From assembly GCA_963513935.1 (NCBI GenBank), contig OY740774.1, positions 24,013,949 to 24,077,948 of the forward strand: a stretch of DNA of 64,000 nt, in the 5' to 3' direction. The position numbers and the translations under genes are program-made. This document shows positions 11,281-24,089 of this stretch, in pieces (position 1 is the stretch's first letter; each line of letters begins with the position of its first letter). This DNA is from Aphrophora alni. Taxonomy: Eukaryota > Arthropoda > Insecta > Hemiptera > Aphrophoridae. Below the pieces are notes generated by a model. The model saw only the letters and a program-made list of their open reading frames with translations, was not told the DNA's origin and searched no databases.

Positions 11281-11646
11281 GAGAAAACACACTGTTTTAC
11301 ACAACAAACTTTCATGAAAGACAATATTTCAATGATTAAGTAATCATCTTCAGTTGTTACCAGTACATACAACTTTGTGGCACTGAACTACAAGAGACAA
11401 TCCATGCAAATAGAAGTAATGAAGCCACACCTTCAAATTCAATGTCATTTTTAATGGCATTGAGCTGTATATGTATGTGTCTATATTATGATAACATTGG
11501 ATTTGGATGGGTGGCCACATTGCACAAATGTTGCTATCTGCAAGAAGCATTGGCCTTGTCAATTTTGGTTCAGTGCTATACAAAGTGTGGACATGTAACA
11601 ACTGAAGATGATGAAATGATCATTAAAATGTTGTGTTGTTTCAAAT
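11281..11646. repeat. Foldback element with imperfect arms
   Basis: The left arm (about 11285-11395) and the right arm (about 11560-11645) are diverged inverted copies around GTAACAACTGAAGATGAT. The left arm, read on the minus strand, holds CTGAAGA, a 6-bp hairpin (TGATTA/TAATCA) and GAAA at 11353-11327. In the right arm GAAA has become TAAA. It lies inside the intron just upstream of LIM2 exon B. Confidence 0.65.
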
Positions 11647-12594
11647 AATATCTTTTTGTAGAAAATTATTTGTTTTCTTTCATTGGCGATTGAAATTGCT
11701 CATTTCAAATACAAGATTGACATTGGGAATCTATATAGGATTAACTACAGTCTACTCAATGAAAGATTTACATAGTAATTACAATGTATGTTTAAACCAT
11801 GATTTGTGTACTCAAAGAAATATTTAAAAATATGATCAAATAGGGCTTTTTTACACAAGACCATTCAATGAAAGATTAACATCTGCAGTATAAGGTTAAT
11901 ATGTTAATTAGGAATAATGATTTATTCAATAACAAAATAAGTTTGGAATTTGGAATAGTTTAGACTTTACACAGACATGTTTGGTCACAATGCTTTAAAA
12001 CACCTACTCATACACAAAGAACATTTATTTGTTGAAAACCGTGCAATATATACTGGGTTCATTACTTAAGTATTACAATCTTACTACAAAATAGACATAA
12101 TGCTTCCTCTTATTAGTAAATTATAAGCATACAATAATTGTTTTAAGAAATTTCAACAATGTAGTTCTTACAAGAAGTTCTGAATAGTCAGTTCTGGCTG
12201 CAATATAGTAATCATAAGACTTTGTTTTATCTAATAACATCAATTCAATCTATTGTACGTGGGTTGGTTTCAATCGATGGTTCATTAAGAAAAATTAATG
12301 TCAAATTTGAATTCGTTTTTGAGAAATTAATTTAAACTCGGTTAAGAAATATTCAATTTGAAAACGGTTTGCTGAAAAATATCTCTATACACAGTAGAAA
12401 AGTACCCAAATTTTGAAATATATAAAAATGTGTAAACAAAAATATGTTTGGGGCATTTCGAAGATACAGTAACTTAATTGAAACACTTAATTGGAGGTTT
12501 AAACACCTAATTTAAAATAAATCAGTAAAACCATTTAACCAGTAGTTCAGTATACAGATTAACAATCGTAAGTCATTCTAAAAAAAAGTTTTTT

Positions 12595-12780
12595 CTTACT
12601 TATAGTGAGTGTGGGTATAGCAGTCCTGAGTTACTTAGCTGAATCCTACACCTTTCTTTATCTAAATCTTTGGTTAGATCCTTCTCTTTCACCTGTTTTA
12701 GCAATCAGGTCTCTTTTGATAAACTTTCTTCTGACCCTGAAGCTATTAGAATATTTGAGGAATACTACATGTTCTTAAAC
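12595..12780 (+). repeat. SINE-like repeat, copy 2
   Basis: Family blocks TATAGTGAG, TTTGGTTAGATCCTTCTC, ATCAGGTCTC and GACCCTGAAGCTATTAGAA are present in order. It lies in the intron between the LIM2 middle exon A and exon B region. Confidence 0.8.
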
Positions 12781-13112
12781 AAAATTGTTTTTAAGATTTG
12801 TTGATTTTAAACCATCATCATTCATTTAAACGACGACAACAAATCATCTCTTGAAATTCTCCAAGTATATTTCGTTCATGTAAAAATTTCTCTCAACGTA
12901 TAGAAGTAAAATCGAGTTCCTTTAGAATATATAAACTTTCAATTTTGCTGTAAATTACATTACTAAAACAACAAAATCAATAAAAACAAAAACAATCACC
13001 AAAATGCTTTCCAAAAATTTAAATTTATATCCTTCAGGCACCTAAGGGTATTTCAAAATTTATAAAAAACCAGGTGACAGGAACAGTAAGGGATGACCAT
13101 GCTTCCACTTAC

Positions 13113-13209
13113 ATCTACAATAAACCTCCCCGTCAGGTCCATCGCAGTGTTCAAGTGAGTCAAGTGTCCTTTTACATTTGCAGCAATGGAAACACGATCT
13201 GTGGTAGCC
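13113..13209 (-). CDS. Mlp84B: Muscle LIM protein, alternative LIM2 middle exon (version A)
   Basis: A 97-nt exon with acceptor ATTACTAG (AG at 13211-13210) and donor GTAAGT (13112-13107). It starts in phase 0 and ends in phase 1. It encodes GYHRSCFHCCKCKRTLDS then LEHCDGPDGEVYCR, supplying H138, C141, C144, C147 and C166, all required LIM2 ligands, plus two extra cysteines (145 and 157). Its length, phases and ligand spacing are identical to the exon at 11079-11175. Including both would shift the second one out of frame and reach TAA inside it. The intron to the previous exon is only about 80 nt. The acceptor tract is weak in pyrimidines, which may matter for how the choice is regulated. Confidence 0.9.
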
Positions 13210-13291
13210 CTAGTAATCCAATAACTCACTTTATTTTTCATGTATATATTATTTTATTTCTGTACTATCATTATGTATAATTGACACTTAC

Positions 13292-13424
13292 CCTTCCCCT
13301 GGCCAACATCTGTTCCGCAGCGTATACGTATCCTCCACAACGAGGACAACCTTCACCTTCTGGGGCCTTAGCGATGGCACGAGATTCCAGAGGTCCGGTG
13401 GATCTCTGTAAGATTTCGTCGACT
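13292..13424 (-). CDS. Mlp84B: Muscle LIM protein, interdomain linker and start of LIM2
   Basis: Acceptor ATACTTTCAG (AG at 13426-13425) and donor GTAAGT (13291-13286) bound a 133-nt exon that begins in phase 2 and ends exactly between codons (residue 135). It encodes a linker (DEILQRSTGPLESRAIAKAP) and then EGEGCPRCGGYVYAAEQM, the hallmark opening of LIM2 in Mlp84B, ending ARGR. Ligands C117 and C120 are here; H138 onward is supplied by one of two alternative exons downstream. The intron separating it from the LIM1 exon is about 8.5 kb and holds the short-isoform terminal exon, a SINE-like copy and a long CT array. The LIM2 opening is closer to fly Mlp84B than to a one-LIM Mlp60A, which is why I use that symbol. 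Confidence 0.92.
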
Positions 13425-16400
13425 CTGAAAGTATTTGGACAAATCTTATAAGATGATGGTTTTTGTTGTTGTTTTATTATTTACTTTCCTCAACTACTAT
13501 AGCTTTGTGTCTTTTAAAGTTTGATAAAAACATTTATTGAGTGTATATTTGGAGTTTATCTGAACTAAATGACAAAACTTATTTTTTACTGTATTTCAGG
13601 GATTATAAAAGTTAAAATATATTAAAAAAAGTAAGCATAATAAAATGTACGAATAAATTTGGTTAAAATAGGTAATAAAATGAAGAACGTAGTGTGTTAT
13701 GTTTGTTAAACAATAAAATATAGTAAAATAATTATAAGTTGTATAAAAAAATTAGTGAATAGAATTAACAAAAAAAGTAAGCAAATGAAAACATAATTAA
13801 TAATAAAACGTATATATAACTTGTATGATTTTTTTTAAGGCAACATTAATATTTATATAAAAATTTGTAAAAACATGGAAAAGAAACCTGCGTTAAAATA
13901 TTTAAACTTTTTACTTAAATTCACAGGACAAAAAGTTGTAATAAATATAAAAACACAGATAATAAACATTAGTTATAGATTTTGAAGAATAAAATTTAAT
14001 ATTAGGTATTGTTAAAATATTCGAACTATTGGTAGTTACAAATTATTAAATTTATTTTCAATTAGTTATTTTTGTTTATTACAACAAAATCACAATAGTT
14101 AATAAATAAATCACATAATATTATAAAAAGATTAAACACAAATATGTTAGGTTCATTAAATAAAGCTTAACAGCAGCTTAAAAATGTTAAATAACTAATT
14201 GACTAAAATTTGTTAAAACACATTTTGATATTTAATGCAGACTCATATAACATCAGTATTAAAACAACATAAAAAGTTAAAGATGTATTTGTTTCTAGTC
14301 AGTTTTTTGTTTGCTTTTAATGTATTAGTTACCAGTACTAATTGTTTTACAAAAGTGTACAAATTGTTGTTTTTTTTAAATTTTTTATTTACAGTTTTGG
14401 TAATTTTTGTGTTGACTATTATGGTGGAACATTAATACTTAAATAAATTTTATTTTCACTAGTCTTAAAAAAAAAGTTTAACTTTTTATTCAACCTTCAA
14501 TGATTTAAACTGTAATGAAAGTATTTAGAGCAATTGGAGATATTTTCAAGTAAGTTGAATGATGTATCAAATCCTGAAATACATTAATACATTACTTTAT
14601 TAAATTCATAGCACATTTAAAGCAACAGTTAAATAAGCCTATCTTTTACTAACACACAAATAATAAGCTAAAATGTACAGCTATTAACTGATAACAAAAG
14701 CTGAAACTAAAAATGTTTTTGGCGGTGTCTGAAAGGAGTCATATTACTGGTCATTAAGTAATGGGAAAAGGCTGCAAGGGACTTAGAAAATGTCATAAAT
14801 TATATGCAATTTTTTATTTATTTAATAAATATATCTAAATTATATATAAGGGCACTTTCCTTATCCCATCACATCATAACCATGCAACAAGGATGGGGTG
14901 AAGCGAGAGGGAACGATATGCAATGCAATGAGAGAGAAGAAAACAGAAACACTGTCCATCACACAATCTTTGCACTAAGAGGGAGTAAATGTTATTAGAT
15001 AGGAAATAAGAATACAATAGAACAGAGTTTGGAAGGAGCCGATTAGAAGCAGCGACATGCCAAGCTTTGCGAAAAATTGGAAAAATGTCTCACCATAATG
15101 ATCAGAATACTCGCCAAGGAATGCTCACCATACGCCTTACTGGAGAGTGTTTTGTAAATGTATGAAATGAAGTTTGATTTGGTTCTATCGGCTTTAACTA
15201 TTGCTTAGCTTTTACAGCTTTATGGCGAGTTTCGAAAGGTTTTGTGACAATTTTGAATAAGTGTTTTCAATACATTTTAAATTTATTGTCACATTATACT
15301 TTAAACTATTAATTTGAAAGTATTTGTTTTTTTTTTTTACTGTGTAAATTTGTGTGAATTAAATTAATTTTACAAAAATATAGTTAGCTTACTAAACATT
15401 CAATTTGATTTGATAAGTAAAATGTAGTATCACTTTAAAAAATTTAACGAAACTTTTCAAAAATTTTTAATCAATAATTAATGAAATACTCCAATTTTCA
15501 CACAAAACTCGCATCAACAAGACGATGTTTAATTTCAGTTGCAATGAGTACATACAAACTGGTGACAAACATTCGTACTAAGGAAAACTTAGTTAAAGAG
15601 AACGGCGACACATTGAAGGGGTTAATACAATATTATTAAATTAATGGTAATATCACAGTATTAAATTTAAAAATATAAAACTCATAGAATAATATCACAG
15701 ATAAAAAAATTACAGATACATGACAAATGTAACAAAATATTACAATGTATCTTAGAACTTTGTTATTTTATCTTTAATAAATATATATTGTAAATTGCCA
15801 CTTTAATGTGGAACTGTGTTCTCTTTAAAATCGTTGTCTAACCTTCCTAAGTAGTTGTTATTATTTTTAGTACTTTGTGCGCTGATTTGCAACTGTATCG
15901 TCGTTTTGTTGATGTATTTTCTTTTTGTTGAAATTAAAATATTTTATTATTTATTGAAAAGAAAGTACGGTTGTTATTTTATAAGTTTATACTTATATAT
16001 AAATAGAATTATTGTGCAAGTTATTTGTTCATTTGTGTTAGATCTAATTTAGTTTTTACATAAAATAATTTGTATAGAGAAAAATTGAAACATTTAACAT
16101 AATCGACAGAAAATTGTGTGGTATTGTCAAGGTCGTTTCTAATATTAGTTTGGCTCAACAACAACAACAACGTATGGTTTTGATATTGAATCACATGTAA
16201 GCAATAATGTACATTTTGGTCCTCCAGGCCGGATAATGGATATTTGTACATCGGGGCGTTAGTTAATGTTTTAAAATTAATTTTGAAAGGCATGGAGGAC
16301 CAGGTAAGCCGAAAGCTCTGGAAGCTAAAGCAATATTGAAAGCCGATTGCGAACCATTCATTGTTACCAGGCTTAGTTCTATATACACCTGAGTATTCAT

Positions 16401-17204
16401 TGAAATATTCTTCAATTATATTTTAATTTATACTCTTTTATATTTTTTAATTTTATATTTTACGATAAATATGTTTAAACAAATAATTAGAATGGTAAAA
16501 TTTTAAAAGAATAATTTTGTATTAAGTATTTTTTTTACAATTAATTATATTTCTCATCAATTTAAAAAAAAAATATTACAACTTTTTATAATAAATCTTT
16601 TTATGTTTTGAGAATCTTCATCATTCATCAAATACAATTTATTTTTATATTAAATTGTGACAAGTAATTTAAATTAATTTTGATTTTAATTGTTTATAAA
16701 AGAATACATGACAAAGATGTTATCCAAATTTTTGAAATACTTGATCATCTATATTTTGTCTGGTCATACTAGTGACATACTTTTATTGAAATTAGAAAAT
16801 TATTTTTAAACAGTAGATTGAGAGATGATAAAATTATGATTTAAAATCAAATGATAAACTTTAATTAAATCCAGAAGAAAATCGTATATTTATAAATTAT
16901 AGATGATGAAAAAAATTAAAACATAAGTTTAAAAATTGTTTTTAAAACTCGAAACATTATTGTGATTTTGTTCTTTCACTTGATTAATATGTGGTTATTT
17001 AAACAGACTTATAAGAAAACTCACTTTGTTTTTGCAGTTTAATATTTTATTACAAATAATTATAATAGTTATTACAGAAATGTAATAATAAATAACATAT
17101 TCAACTATTATTTTACTTTTCAAGAGCAATTTAAAACTGGATGATATTCCAAATGTGGTAAGGTTAAATACAAAGATTTTTTGAAACGTTTTAAGTTTTT
17201 TTTT

Positions 17205-17504
17205 TCTGCTGGAAATCAACTTTTTTCTTTTATTCACATCACATACAAATCACTTTGTATAAATTATCGAAAAAAAAATCTTTTTCATATCAAATACTGA
17301 TTACAAACATATGATTAACAAATTACGACAAGATTATGAAAATATCATGACTAAAAAAATATAACAATATTTTCCGTTTCGTACAAAAACATAGTTTTGA
17401 CGATTTAAAAAAAAAATGTAAGGCGTAAAGGTAGAATGATGAAGGGCAGATGTTGAAGAGTCCCTTGGGCGCCGGGGCCAGAGTTTTGGGATGTTTATTA
17501 ATGG
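17205..17504 (-). CDS. Mlp84B: Candidate alternative 3'-terminal exon of the muscle LIM gene (92-aa single-LIM isoform)
   Basis: A pyrimidine-rich acceptor (CTGTTCTGTTCTCAG, AG at 17506-17505) precedes an unusually GC-rich patch in AT-rich intron DNA. Joined to the phase-2 end of the LIM1 exon it adds only Asp-His and then TAA (17500-17498). The protein is therefore exactly 92 residues, the length known for fly Mlp60A. An AATAAA lies at 17234-17229 on the minus strand, so the rest would be a 3' UTR of about 290 nt; the right-hand limit of cleavage is estimated. What is seen: acceptor, immediate stop, poly(A) signal, GC-rich block. What is inferred: that this exon is used. The alternative is a pseudoexon or an unrelated low-copy fragment. 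A minus-strand open frame of 69 codons overlaps it but shows no family motif. Confidence 0.5.
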
Positions 17505-17724
17505 CTGAGAACAGAACAGGATCGTAGGTCATGCATCGCGGTTATACCAAACAAATTAAAGAACTGTTATGGAATTTTAAAATGAATATTGTTACACAAA
17601 TATTTTGTGGTAAAAAATAACAAGAATATTGACCATAATAATTCTTTTATACAGTTTTATCAAAATGGGATTAAAACTAAATGCTTATAAATATAACACA
17701 AGCCCAAATATAAGCGTGGAATTT

Positions 17725-17850
17725 TAAATGTGTTATTATCAGTTACTGTCTTCAATTAGTCATATAATAAGGAGTACCTGATAATAACCGAGTAGTCGAA
17801 ACTATCCTATGACTATTGAAGACGGCTAGGTGATAATAATATTTTAACAA
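17725..17850. repeat. Small foldback
   Basis: Inverted arms read TTATTATCAG...GTCTTCAAT.AGTCAT on the left and ATGACTATTGAAGAC...GTGATAATAA on the right, separated by about 35 bp. It lies in the LIM gene intron. Confidence 0.6.
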
Positions 17851-19474
17851 CCGGAATTAATTTGTCCAAAACTTTTCATAGTTGTTTCTTTGCTAAAGGA
17901 AACAGTTTTAAAATATGAAATTTCTTAAATTCAATAAATAAAATACTTGTAATACAGTCAGATTTTTATGTAAAAACTATATTCTGAAGTTTAACTGTTA
18001 TCTTTTGGTAGTTACGTTCGAGTTTTCTCCTCTTTACTCTGTAAAACTTGCTCAGAAAACTTGACATAATCCGACAAAATTTATTTAGCAATGACCGAAT
18101 TGTTTACATTATATTCTATAAACAAAAAAGAAAATAATAAATAAACCTTAAACAATTTGGTTCTGAAAATATTAAAAAAAATATATATATATTCACTAAG
18201 GAAGACTTTCAGAATAAATGAAGAAACGATTGTGAATAAAATACAAAAAGATAAGACAGTTTTAAAACCCAATAGTGTACTTTCATAATAAAATTCTGTA
18301 AACATTTTATAAGAAATGTTTAAAAATACTGATAATGATTTAAAAGGAAGCAATGTGTTTACTTCTATACAATAACAAAGATAAGTTAATTAAAAAAAAA
18401 AAAAAAAATTTAATTCAGCTGTTAAAAACACATTTGATTAAAGCTAAATATTTGAGCTTAAATATAGTTTTAGATTGTTTACAAAGTTATAATAACAATA
18501 ATACATAATAATAAACAATAATACTAGTCAGGTTGAGCATCACAAAAAACAAAAACAAAATCCTTATAATTTTCTTTAAGTGATAGATTTTAAATTAAAA
18601 ACTCAACTTTAAATACAATGGGTTATGTTACAGTAAATATTTTCATAAAAATATTAATATAAATTTTCAAAACTTGTACGATTGAATTAAACAGGTAAAA
18701 ATTACAATAAAGAAATCGTTTTATTTTGATGGACAAATTTTGTAAATTAATTACAACTAAATTATTTAAACTTTAAAGAGGGATCTTTGTAAAAGCATCT
18801 ACTATATCCATTGAAAATATTTATTTATTAATTTTAATTATTGAATTTTATAATACAAATCGTAAATACACAGAATCAAGAGTTCATGAAAATACATTTG
18901 ATATCTTATCGTAGTAACAGATAGAAATTGTAAGAATTTAACAAAAACAACATTATAATATTATACACTTGAAAAGGAGGAAATGACTATATTTGGTCGA
19001 AAACCTAATTCAATTTAATGATTAAAAAAAAATATTACATAACATTATTCGCAAATTGAAATTTCAGTACTATTTTAGTAACGTACCAACATTTAATCAT
19101 TTTAAAATACAATCACCAATTGAAAGAAACACTCAAATATCCAAAACGAATATTTTATTTCAAACATGAAAACCGTTTCAATAACTAAATAATCATCCAC
19201 TTGAAAAGTCACATTGTTAAAAATAAAGTGATGGTGATATACCCATAACTAGTGTAAACTCGTCATCACGCTTACTAAGAGGACTAAATGGTGATAAACA
19301 GTGATTCATTTTCACATGAGTTAAAAAGTGATAACCATTTTCGCTATTTACTTGTTTCCAATACGATAGCGAACACTTTTATAAAAGTGAGAAAGTCAGT
19401 ATTTATTCGACGTTTGAGAGAAATGTATAAAAAATTAAATATTAATATTGTCTTTATTAACTCTCTTCCTTCTC

Positions 19475-19885
<411 letters not shown>

Positions 19886-20162
19886 AATAATAATTCTCGC
19901 ATTGTTATTGGTTTACGTTAGGCTCACCTCAATTTATTGTATATTTTTTTTTTAAAACTGGTAATATATAAAGAGAAATATTTTCACGTAGGAAAATAAT
20001 TTGAATGTGGAATTTTGTAACTCCAGATACATCTCATATTGGTATTTGGACAAACATTGGTTTCACCACCTAGAATATTATTTTTACATGACTAGGCTAT
20101 TGTTGGTAATTCCCAAATGATAGATTGTGAATTATTAATTCTTATTAAAAAAATCTACTTTC

Positions 20163-20380
20163 AGAGCCTAATGAGTACGGGATTGGCAATCCTGAGGGAA
20201 CCTAGATGAATGTACACCTTTTTTTTTACGTAGTCTTTGGTTAGATCCCTATTTTGTCATCATTCCTATCAGTTCTCACTTGACCAATTCTTGTTCTTTT
20301 CTGAACCTAACGCTATTTCTTTTTTTTTTTTTACAAGGCGATGATAAAATAAAAATTTTCGCTTTTAAACAAGAAAAACA
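20163..20380 (+). repeat. SINE-like repeat, copy 4
   Basis: Blocks GGGATTGGCAATCCTGAGGG, AACCTAGATGAATGTACACC, TCTTTGGTTAGATCCC and CTTGACCAATTCTTGTTC are followed by an extended T run and the tail ACAAGGCGATGATAAA. It lies about 340 bp from copy 3 in the same orientation. Confidence 0.8.
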
Positions 20381-21389
20381 ATATAATCAAATCTAACCCA
20401 ATTTGTAAAAAAAAAAACATTAAATCAACTATTGTTAAAAGAACTGATAAATATTGGCAGTAAAATAGTTATACTGGTATCAAATAATTTTTATTATTTC
20501 CCTGAGTGACTGAATTTTTAACACGAAATCACAATGACTTGTTGAAAAAATTTACATGTTTATTAATGCATAAATGGTTAATAATTAAATCACTATTACA
20601 CTTTCAGTAATCACCATTTTCACCATCACTATGTAAATATCTAACATAATGTATGTTTTTTTCATTTGGTGATGTTACCTACACAAGAAATGCAAGCACC
20701 TCTAGCACTATCTAGTGGAAATATGGAGAATCATAAACGATTTACACGTGATGATAAATTAATCTTAATGGGTAACATCAATACCTTATATTAAATACAA
20801 TACATAAATCTAAGTACTTATAAAACCTTCAACATAAATCTTAATGTTGCCAACTTAAAAGCATATTAGCGATAAACAAGAACTTAGTCAATGGGGATAG
20901 AAGGAAAATGCCCTCAAGCTTAAGGATGTCCCAACCTTTTTTACCCAATAGTTTTATTGGATTCGTAATGTGACGGGATTATTACGTAAATATATCTGTT
21001 TCTAGGGAAAATGTTAAAGTATTTCTTTGAAAGGAGATAAATGATGCTTAAAATATTATTTAGAAGAGATAACGGAAATTAGTATAGTGTTTGTTTCTAA
21101 GGAAAATGTGAGTAATTGATTAAAACAGGTTTTTTTAAAAAATATATTTCATTCTATTCTGTGTAAATAAAATGTAGGTCATGTTTTATGATTCAAATTT
21201 CATATAAAACTATGATATATATTTTTTAAACGTTTTAATGTTAATATTTCTTAATCTTAGTCAAATACTATTTTTAATCGTGGATTAAACAATATGTTTT
21301 TTAGAAACAAGATTTTTTTTATGATTTACATTGATAATTTCTGTAAGTACTTACGTCAAAAACAGTTCTTTTGTTAATAAAACATTGTT

Positions 21390-21660
21390 ATCTCAATTCA
21401 GCAGTTTCGGTATAATATACCATCATCAGGTGAATAAAAAGACGTGACACTACCGCTACTCTCCAGTTATGTGAACTACATCTTACACTCACTGAATACT
21501 ATAGTCAACTTTGGAAGGTATAAATAATATAAATCTGAAGAGTACATTAGTAGCAAACATTATATTTTTGTTTATGTGTTTTGTATAAAGTGTGTTACTA
21601 GTTTCGTGTTTTTTATTCATCTGATGATGGTATATTATACAGAAACATCTGTACAAAAAA
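21390..21660. repeat. Foldback element with hammerhead-like arms
   Basis: The arms at about 21396-21440 and 21600-21650 are inverted copies. Each contains CTGATGA, a GTAT-ATT-ATAC hairpin and GAAAC: minus strand 21429-21404, plus strand 21621-21646. The central part of about 160 bp is unique. Confidence 0.7.
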
Positions 21661-21930
21661 GTTTACTAACCATGTGGTTGCTTTCAACTTATTTGCAAAA
21701 ATTAAACAATTCTGTTAATTTATAAAATTCTGTTACATAAAGTAAACAGAAAGATTTGAAAAAGTTTTGCGAAATTTTAGTATAAAATAAAGTTAGAGCT
21801 AAATGTGTCCTAAATCCTAAAAGTCTACATTTGTATTTATATACATTTATCTCCCTTCATCAAAGATAAATATAAAAATATGTAAGTAAAAGCAAAAGAA
21901 GAAAAGCAATAAAAAGTGAATAAAACTTAC

Positions 21931-22087
21931 TCTCCAAGATGTTCACCCTTGTCCATGCTTAGGCAACCTGCACCACCACCAAAGCCGTAGCCCTTAGGGC
22001 CAAACTTACGACCATGACAATTTTTGCAATATACTTCACCGTCGTGTTCTGAGCAGTTTGTTGAATCCAGGAACTTGCTGCACAAAC
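21931..22087 (-). CDS. Mlp84B: Muscle LIM protein, second coding exon (LIM1 second finger and glycine-rich tail)
   Basis: Acceptor CCTCTTCAG lies at 22089-22088 and donor GTAAGT at 21930-21925. The single base from the previous exon completes Gly39, and the frame stays open for 157 nt. It encodes C41, C59 and C62, the remaining LIM1 ligands ([12 protein letters not shown], then [20 protein letters not shown]). This is followed by the glycine-rich segment with [12 protein letters not shown] typical of the CRP/MLP family; RKFGPKG resembles the basic nuclear-targeting motif of CRPs. The exon ends in phase 2 (GGA GA). If the intron is retained, the next codon pair is GAG TAA, giving a 91-aa single-LIM protein. 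If spliced to 17504, the product is 92 aa; if spliced to 13424, LIM2 is added. Confidence 0.92.
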
Positions 22088-23826
22088 CTGAAGAGGACAA
22101 AAGTAAGGGTAGAAACATGTAACTTAAAAGTGAGTTAAGTCAACTGTGAGGAAGTCGAATACTGTCTGAGAAGGAAAAACTAAACTGTTAACTGAGTTTT
22201 ACTGATCTACTGAGTTTTCAGGGATCTATTAGATATTTGTTTTTAAACACTGAAAACAGTAAAAAAGAACAAGTTGATGTACGCCATCGTGATTTCTCCC
22301 CTTTAAAATCAAAATTTTGCAAAATCCTTTCTCAGTGCTCACTTACATAATATAAAGAAGGATCCCTCCAAATTTTAAGTCTCTACCTTTTATAGTTTTG
22401 GCTATGCGTTGATTAGTTATTGAGTCAGTCAGGACTTTGCCTTATATACTACCTTTGTTAAAACTCTTGTACATCAATAATACAATTTTATTGTTTAACT
22501 ACTTGTCAACTTCATAATAATGTCATTTAATTGTTAAATTTTAATTTTAATTATAAAATGGCGCTTATGCATAAAGAAAACGTTCAATTATTCAATCTTC
22601 TGAGGGATCTAGCTCCTAAAAGGCTGGGTTTATAAAAATTATGACAAAAAAAAAATAAACAAGTCATAAATGTTGGGTAAAATCTGAAAACACAAAAAAT
22701 ATAGGAAGTTGCATATATTGGCCGCCATATTGGAAAATGGTGAATGAATTTCGAAATTGCAATTATATATTTTTAACGGTCACTAAAAGTAAGTGAAGTC
22801 CCCTATTTAAAGTTTGCTGTAAATTTTGTAGCTTCAGAGATCACAATGGACACCTGGTATATTAAAAAGGGTTCACTCGCTTCGCTCGTGTCTGTATAGT
22901 TCCTGGAGGAGACTCCTTACGATTGTGTCTGTGAATCGGCTCTGCTGTGTACGAATATCAGATTTTCTTGGAAAGTCCGAGTTCTAAATTATATTTGTGA
23001 CAATAACTTCCCTATTTGTCATCGTGTTGTGGATACAATTATAATTAAAAACTGCAAATTTGTATCTAATTTATTGAGTTGTAAATTGAATATCACACTG
23101 AGATATGAACAACAACAAAATGTTGTTTGTCATTTTCAATTCTATTTTTCTATCTTAATTGTGACCCCACTACCGTGACTACGTTAAAACGACACAATGA
23201 GAAATGGACGGTACTTTGAAAATCACCTCTTCTGTTTTCTGAGACCATGAAATATAAAGATCATTCAAAAAACATAGCCTATTATTTTTGACGAATACCA
23301 AACTACTGGGTAAGTAAAAATTAAAAAAAAATTAAAATGAGTTGGTATCAAAAGATTACCAACGTGGGGAAAAATTCGTCAATAAAAAAGTTATTATCTG
23401 TTGTTTTTTTAAACTTGCTATACCCATATTGATAACACCTTAAAGAAATATTTGATACAAACTTTCTCATTTTGTTCATTCTAATTGAAAAGCAGCTGTC
23501 TAGTTACTCACCAGTTACAGCCAGCTGTTTTAAATCATGAAAAATCTAATTAGTACATTACAAGTTATTTTTTCGTAAAATTTCATTCTGATTTCAAGAT
23601 CAAACACGTAAGATATTTTCCTCAATTCTGTTTTTACAATTTTTGATCGGCTGCAACATTAAATATTAGGGTTTAAGAGAAAATAGTCAATAAAAGAGTG
23701 GTAAAATTATGAATATAGAATTGTTAATAAATAAATAAGGAAAGTTTTATTAAAACTGATATTTTAAACGTAAATAACAGATTTAAAATGTTAGACGAGA
23801 TTTCAGATCCCATTAAATTAACTTAC

Positions 23827-23973
23827 CACACTTGAAACACATTTTGTGCCATTTGAGTCCACCGGCGACTCTTTCTTCAGCGGCATAGACTGACTTGCCG
23901 CATTTTGGGCACTTTGGGTTATCTGCTGGCTTGAAAGGCATCGTGTAGAGTTTAGGGTATCACTCAGTGAAAC
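23827..23973 (-). CDS. Mlp84B: Muscle LIM protein, start-codon exon (first half of LIM1)
   Basis: Minus-strand exon carrying the translation start of a muscle LIM protein, an actin/Z-disc-associated adaptor made of LIM zinc-binding modules. The ATG is at 23941-23939 with A at -3. Coding runs 38 codons plus one base, beginning [14 protein letters not shown] and ending at WHKMCFKC. This supplies zinc ligands C11, C14, H32, C35 and C38 of LIM1. The 3' edge is a consensus donor (GTAAGT at 23826-23821). The 5' edge is a TTGTTGCAG acceptor at 23975-23974, leaving 32 nt of 5' UTR in this exon, so at least one noncoding exon lies upstream at higher coordinates. The start resembles both Mlp60A and Mlp84B of flies; the LIM2 exons downstream favour Mlp84B. 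Identification rests on motif recognition without an alignment, but the match is strong. Confidence 0.93.
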
Positions 23974-24089
23974 CTGCAACAATGGAAACATAGAACGGAT
24001 TACTACCTTGATCAAAATCTAATCAGTTTGTAAAATATTTGTAATGATTTTTATTTATTTTTTAAGCATCTGAACCAATTAAAATTAGC

